A DNA stretch of 16,521 bases, from NCBI GenBank assembly GCA_041570235.1, contig JBFFWN010000053.1, positions 1-16,521 on the forward strand, given 5' to 3'. Both the position numbers and the translations under genes were made by a program. The DNA comes from SZUA-36 sp041570235 (GTDB lineage: Bacteria > Pseudomonadota > Gammaproteobacteria > Xanthomonadales > SZUA-36). The notes under the pieces were generated by a model. It was not told the origin of the DNA, did no database searches, and worked only from the letters and a program-made list of their open reading frames with translations. This document shows, piece by piece, positions 15,127 to 16,521 of the stretch; position 1 is the stretch's first letter, and every line of letters starts with the position of its first letter.

Positions 15127-15399
15127 CTAAGATCTTCTAATTCGCACGACATTCATCACTTCAAATACGATGCCGGCTATGGATTCCGTTTCCGGGTAAA
15201 AAGTCAGGTTAACCCGCGCCCCCTTCAGGCTTTTGTAAACCGTCTTACGTTTGTATTTGAAAGGGATGTCGTAGCCTTCCAGCATAATCGTATTGATGAC
15301 CCAGTCGTCTTTTTCTCGTTGCACATGGCTGTCCACCTTGACGTTGTCCAGTTGGTTTAGCTGCCCGTGTTTTTTTAAAAGCTTCTTGACGTCAGACAT
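15127..15399 (-). CDS. Small conserved-looking hypothetical protein
   Basis: 90 residues from an ATG (15397-15399) with AAAGGG about 8 bases upstream. It starts MSDVKKLLKKHGQLNQLDNV and is rich in charged residues (Lys/Arg and Asp/Glu). Alternating hydrophobic residues (DWVINTIMLEGYDIPFKYKR, VNLTFYPETESIAGIVFEVM) predict a small beta-rich fold. There is no signal peptide or membrane helix, so it is probably cytosolic. I do not recognise the family. It is followed after 90 bp by the TolB/TPR gene on the same strand and may be the first gene of that unit. CCCTTTAAGGG (15407-15417) overlaps its ribosome binding region. Confidence 0.65.
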   Translation of the reverse strand: MSDVKKLLKKHGQLNQLDNVKVDSHVQREKDDWVINTIMLEGYDIPFKYKRKTVYKSLKGARVNLTFYPETESIAGIVFEVMNVVRIRRS

Positions 15400-15431
15400 C
15401 TGTTAGCCCTTTAAGGGTTTCATTGGGTTTT

Positions 15432-15481
15432 CCAGAAAAGAGGCCTGCTAGCTTTACTTACAGTTATCCGGCCTCTTTTGG
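15432..15481 (-). terminator. Terminator-like hairpin with no obvious gene upstream
   Basis: AAAAGAGGCC (15436-15445) and GGCCTCTTTT (15470-15479) form a 10-bp perfect stem, extended by CC/GG with one bulged base, around a 24-base loop. In the minus-strand transcript the right arm ends in TTTTCTGG. The minus strand reads AAAAGAGGCCGGATAAC, the same core as in the hairpins at 3217 and 5823. No well-supported gene ends here on either strand. Confidence 0.6.
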
Positions 15482-15500
15482 CGGCGACTCAAAACCATCG

Positions 15501-15704
15501 TCAAATATGAAAGGCCTTGCAAGAGCTCATGATTTTTTGATTCCCGCCGACTGGAACTTGGACCAAGTCTACGTCAAAGAGTAAAAAATCACATTGATCA
15601 GCCAGAGCGTTTGATGGATCAAGCTCGATTTGCGCCCTGTTTGCTGCCTTTTTCGATGCATATCGGTGATAATGCCGGCATCCAGGACTTTTGATCTCAT
15701 TCAT
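15501..15704 (-). CDS. Doubtful small open frame, 67 residues
   Basis: From ATG 15702-15704 the frame reads MNEIKSPGCRHYHRYASKKA and ends in KIMSSCKAFHI. It stops 20 bp before the terminator-like hairpin at 15432-15481, and this position is its main support. There is no good ribosome binding site and no family resemblance. An upstream ATG at 15764 would overlap the oxidoreductase start. The remainder of the 15400-15762 gap holds only that hairpin and the dyad at 15724-15743. Confidence 0.2.
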   Translation of the reverse strand: MNEIKSPGCRHYHRYASKKAANRAQIELDPSNALADQCDFLLFDVDLVQVPVGGNQKIMSSCKAFHI

Positions 15705-15723
15705 TGTCGATAGCCAATCACCC

Positions 15724-15743
15724 GCTTCACTCACCAGTGAAGC
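15724..15743. promoter_or_regulatory. Perfect inverted repeat before the oxidoreductase gene
   Basis: GCTTCACT (15724-15731), four bases, AGTGAAGC (15736-15743), 19 bp before the ATG at 15763 and just ahead of its ribosome binding site. It is compatible with an operator or a translation-affecting hairpin. No T run follows, so it is not a terminator. Confidence 0.5.
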
Positions 15744-15762
15744 ACATGCCCGGAGAATAACC

Positions 15763-16521
15763 ATGAGCAAATATACCGCAATCAAACTTGTCGGCCGACC
15801 GCAACCCGGGCCCATTACGCCAGACCTTTTCGAGGTGGTTCAGCTCGAGGTGCCCCATGCAGGTCCCGGTGAGATCTTGGTGAAGCAGACGCATATGTCA
15901 CTCGACCCCGCCATGCTTGGCTGGATGAGCCCGGATACCAATAGTTATATTCCGCCAGTAGCGCTGGGAGACGTGATGCGCTCATCCGGCCTGGGTGAAG
16001 TGGTGGAAAGTAATAATCCCGATTTTAAGGTAGGTGATCGTGTTATGGGCATGATGGGCTGGACCGAATATTTTCTCGGCTCGGGCCAGGGCCTGCGATT
16101 GGTGCAGCCGGGCCTGGACGCGGAAATGGTGCTGTCTGTATTTGCGCTGCCGGGTTTGACTGCCACGCAGGGCCTGTACGGCTTCAGTGAGCCCAAGGCC
16201 GGTGAGACCATCGTCGTCAGCGGCGCTGCGGGTTCTGTTGGATCACTGGTGGGCCAACTGGCCAAGGCCGACGGCCTGAACGTGATCGGCGTGGCCGGCG
16301 GCAAGGAAAAGTGCAGATGGCTGACCGATGAGCTGGGTTTCGATGGCGCCATCGACTACAAGGCCGATGACCTGGATGCCCGCTTGACCGAGCTGGCCCC
16401 GGACGGAATCGACATGTATTTCGAAAACACCGGTGGTCCGATTCAACAACACGTGATCAACCACATGAATGCGCATGGCCGTATCGTGGTGTGCGGCATG
16501 ATCGCAGATTACACTGCAGCG
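15763..16521 (+). CDS. NADP-dependent MDR oxidoreductase (CurA/prostaglandin-reductase type), C-terminus off the window
   Basis: 253 codons are visible from an ATG with GGAGA 6 bases upstream, open to the edge. MSKYTAIKLVGRPQPGPITP opens a GroES-like N-terminal domain (LEVPHAGPGEILVKQTHMSL, VGDRVMGMMGW). LPGLTATQGLYGF precedes the Rossmann motif VVSGAAGSVGSLVGQLAK (SGAAGSVG at 153-160). VIGVAGGKEKCRWL and DMYFENTGGPIQQHVINHM follow, the latter typical of the YncB/CurA/PTGR branch (FxNxGG). No catalytic or structural zinc ligands are seen, as expected for zinc-independent members, which reduce the double bond of enones or related electrophiles with NADPH. The substrate is unknown. Codon use looks richer in G+C than in the genes at 5881-9671. 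A perfect dyad lies directly upstream. Confidence 0.9.
   Translation, partial: MSKYTAIKLVGRPQPGPITPDLFEVVQLEVPHAGPGEILVKQTHMSLDPAMLGWMSPDTNSYIPPVALGDVMRSSGLGEVVESNNPDFKVGDRVMGMMGWTEYFLGSGQGLRLVQPGLDAEMVLSVFALPGLTATQGLYGFSEPKAGETIVVSGAAGSVGSLVGQLAKADGLNVIGVAGGKEKCRWLTDELGFDGAIDYKADDLDARLTELAPDGIDMYFENTGGPIQQHVINHMNAHGRIVVCGMIADYTAA

Noticed and set aside
14464..15360. 298-codon plus-strand frame opposite the 15036 and 15399 genes
   Set aside because: It is antisense to a clear TolB/TPR gene with family motifs and crosses two genes; there is no recognisable motif or ribosome site.

Overview
The window reads as chromosome of a Gram-negative bacterium, most likely a gammaproteobacterium. Supporting features are periplasmic and outer-membrane export signals (a DUF305 protein, a lipoprotein with lipobox LSGC), Rho-independent terminators, sigma70-like promoters and moderate base composition. 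The gene mix of TolB-like/TPR membrane proteins, DUF6090-like proteins, Sulfotransfer_4 and LVIVD propellers resembles free-living marine lineages, but I cannot name a genus. There are no rRNA or tRNA genes, CRISPR array, transposase or integrase.

Layout, left to right. 1-190 (-): start of a TolB/TPR-type membrane protein that runs off the edge. 191-678: non-coding, with a 16-bp tandem repeat. 679-3138 (-): exported DUF305 plus LVIVD beta-propeller fusion. 3275-5131 (-): TolB-like/TPR membrane protein with a clear promoter and terminator. 5342-5779 (-): C-terminal remnant of an M19 membrane dipeptidase. 5881-7236 (-): secreted protein with eight 11-residue coiled-coil repeats. 7498-8613 (+): small membrane-anchored protein and a sulfotransferase, probably one operon. 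8904-9671 (+): DUF6090-like membrane protein, flanked by two direct copies of a palindromic repeat. 9855-10913 (-): two-domain lipoprotein. 11156-13402 (+): second complete TolB/TPR protein, divergent from the lipoprotein. 13468-15036 (-): third complete TolB/TPR protein, convergent with the previous one. 15127-15399 (-): small conserved-looking hypothetical. 15763 to the edge (+): NADP-dependent MDR oxidoreductase.

The main theme is an expanded paralogous family. Four genes begin with the same short basic N-terminus and two-helix membrane hairpin. The three that can be read continue into a TolB-N-like domain (COG5616 type) and TPR repeats. Two of them (5131 and 11156) share a nearly identical membrane anchor and a collinear promoter: TTGGyA, 17 bp, TATGCT, then exactly 33 bp to a TTG start, with a small dyad over the -10. 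The third (15036) lacks the third membrane helix, so its soluble domains probably face the cytoplasm rather than the periplasm. With the exported copper-type protein, the coiled-coil protein and the lipoprotein, the region looks like an accessory set of envelope sensing or scaffolding genes. That role is inferred. The function of these TolB/TPR proteins is not known from the sequence.

TTG is used as start codon for about half of the genes, and several starts here were chosen on Shine-Dalgarno position rather than on the longest open frame. Dispersed hairpins of two kinds punctuate the intergenic spaces: one with the core GGCCGGATA, one with ATGGGyGTCC arms.
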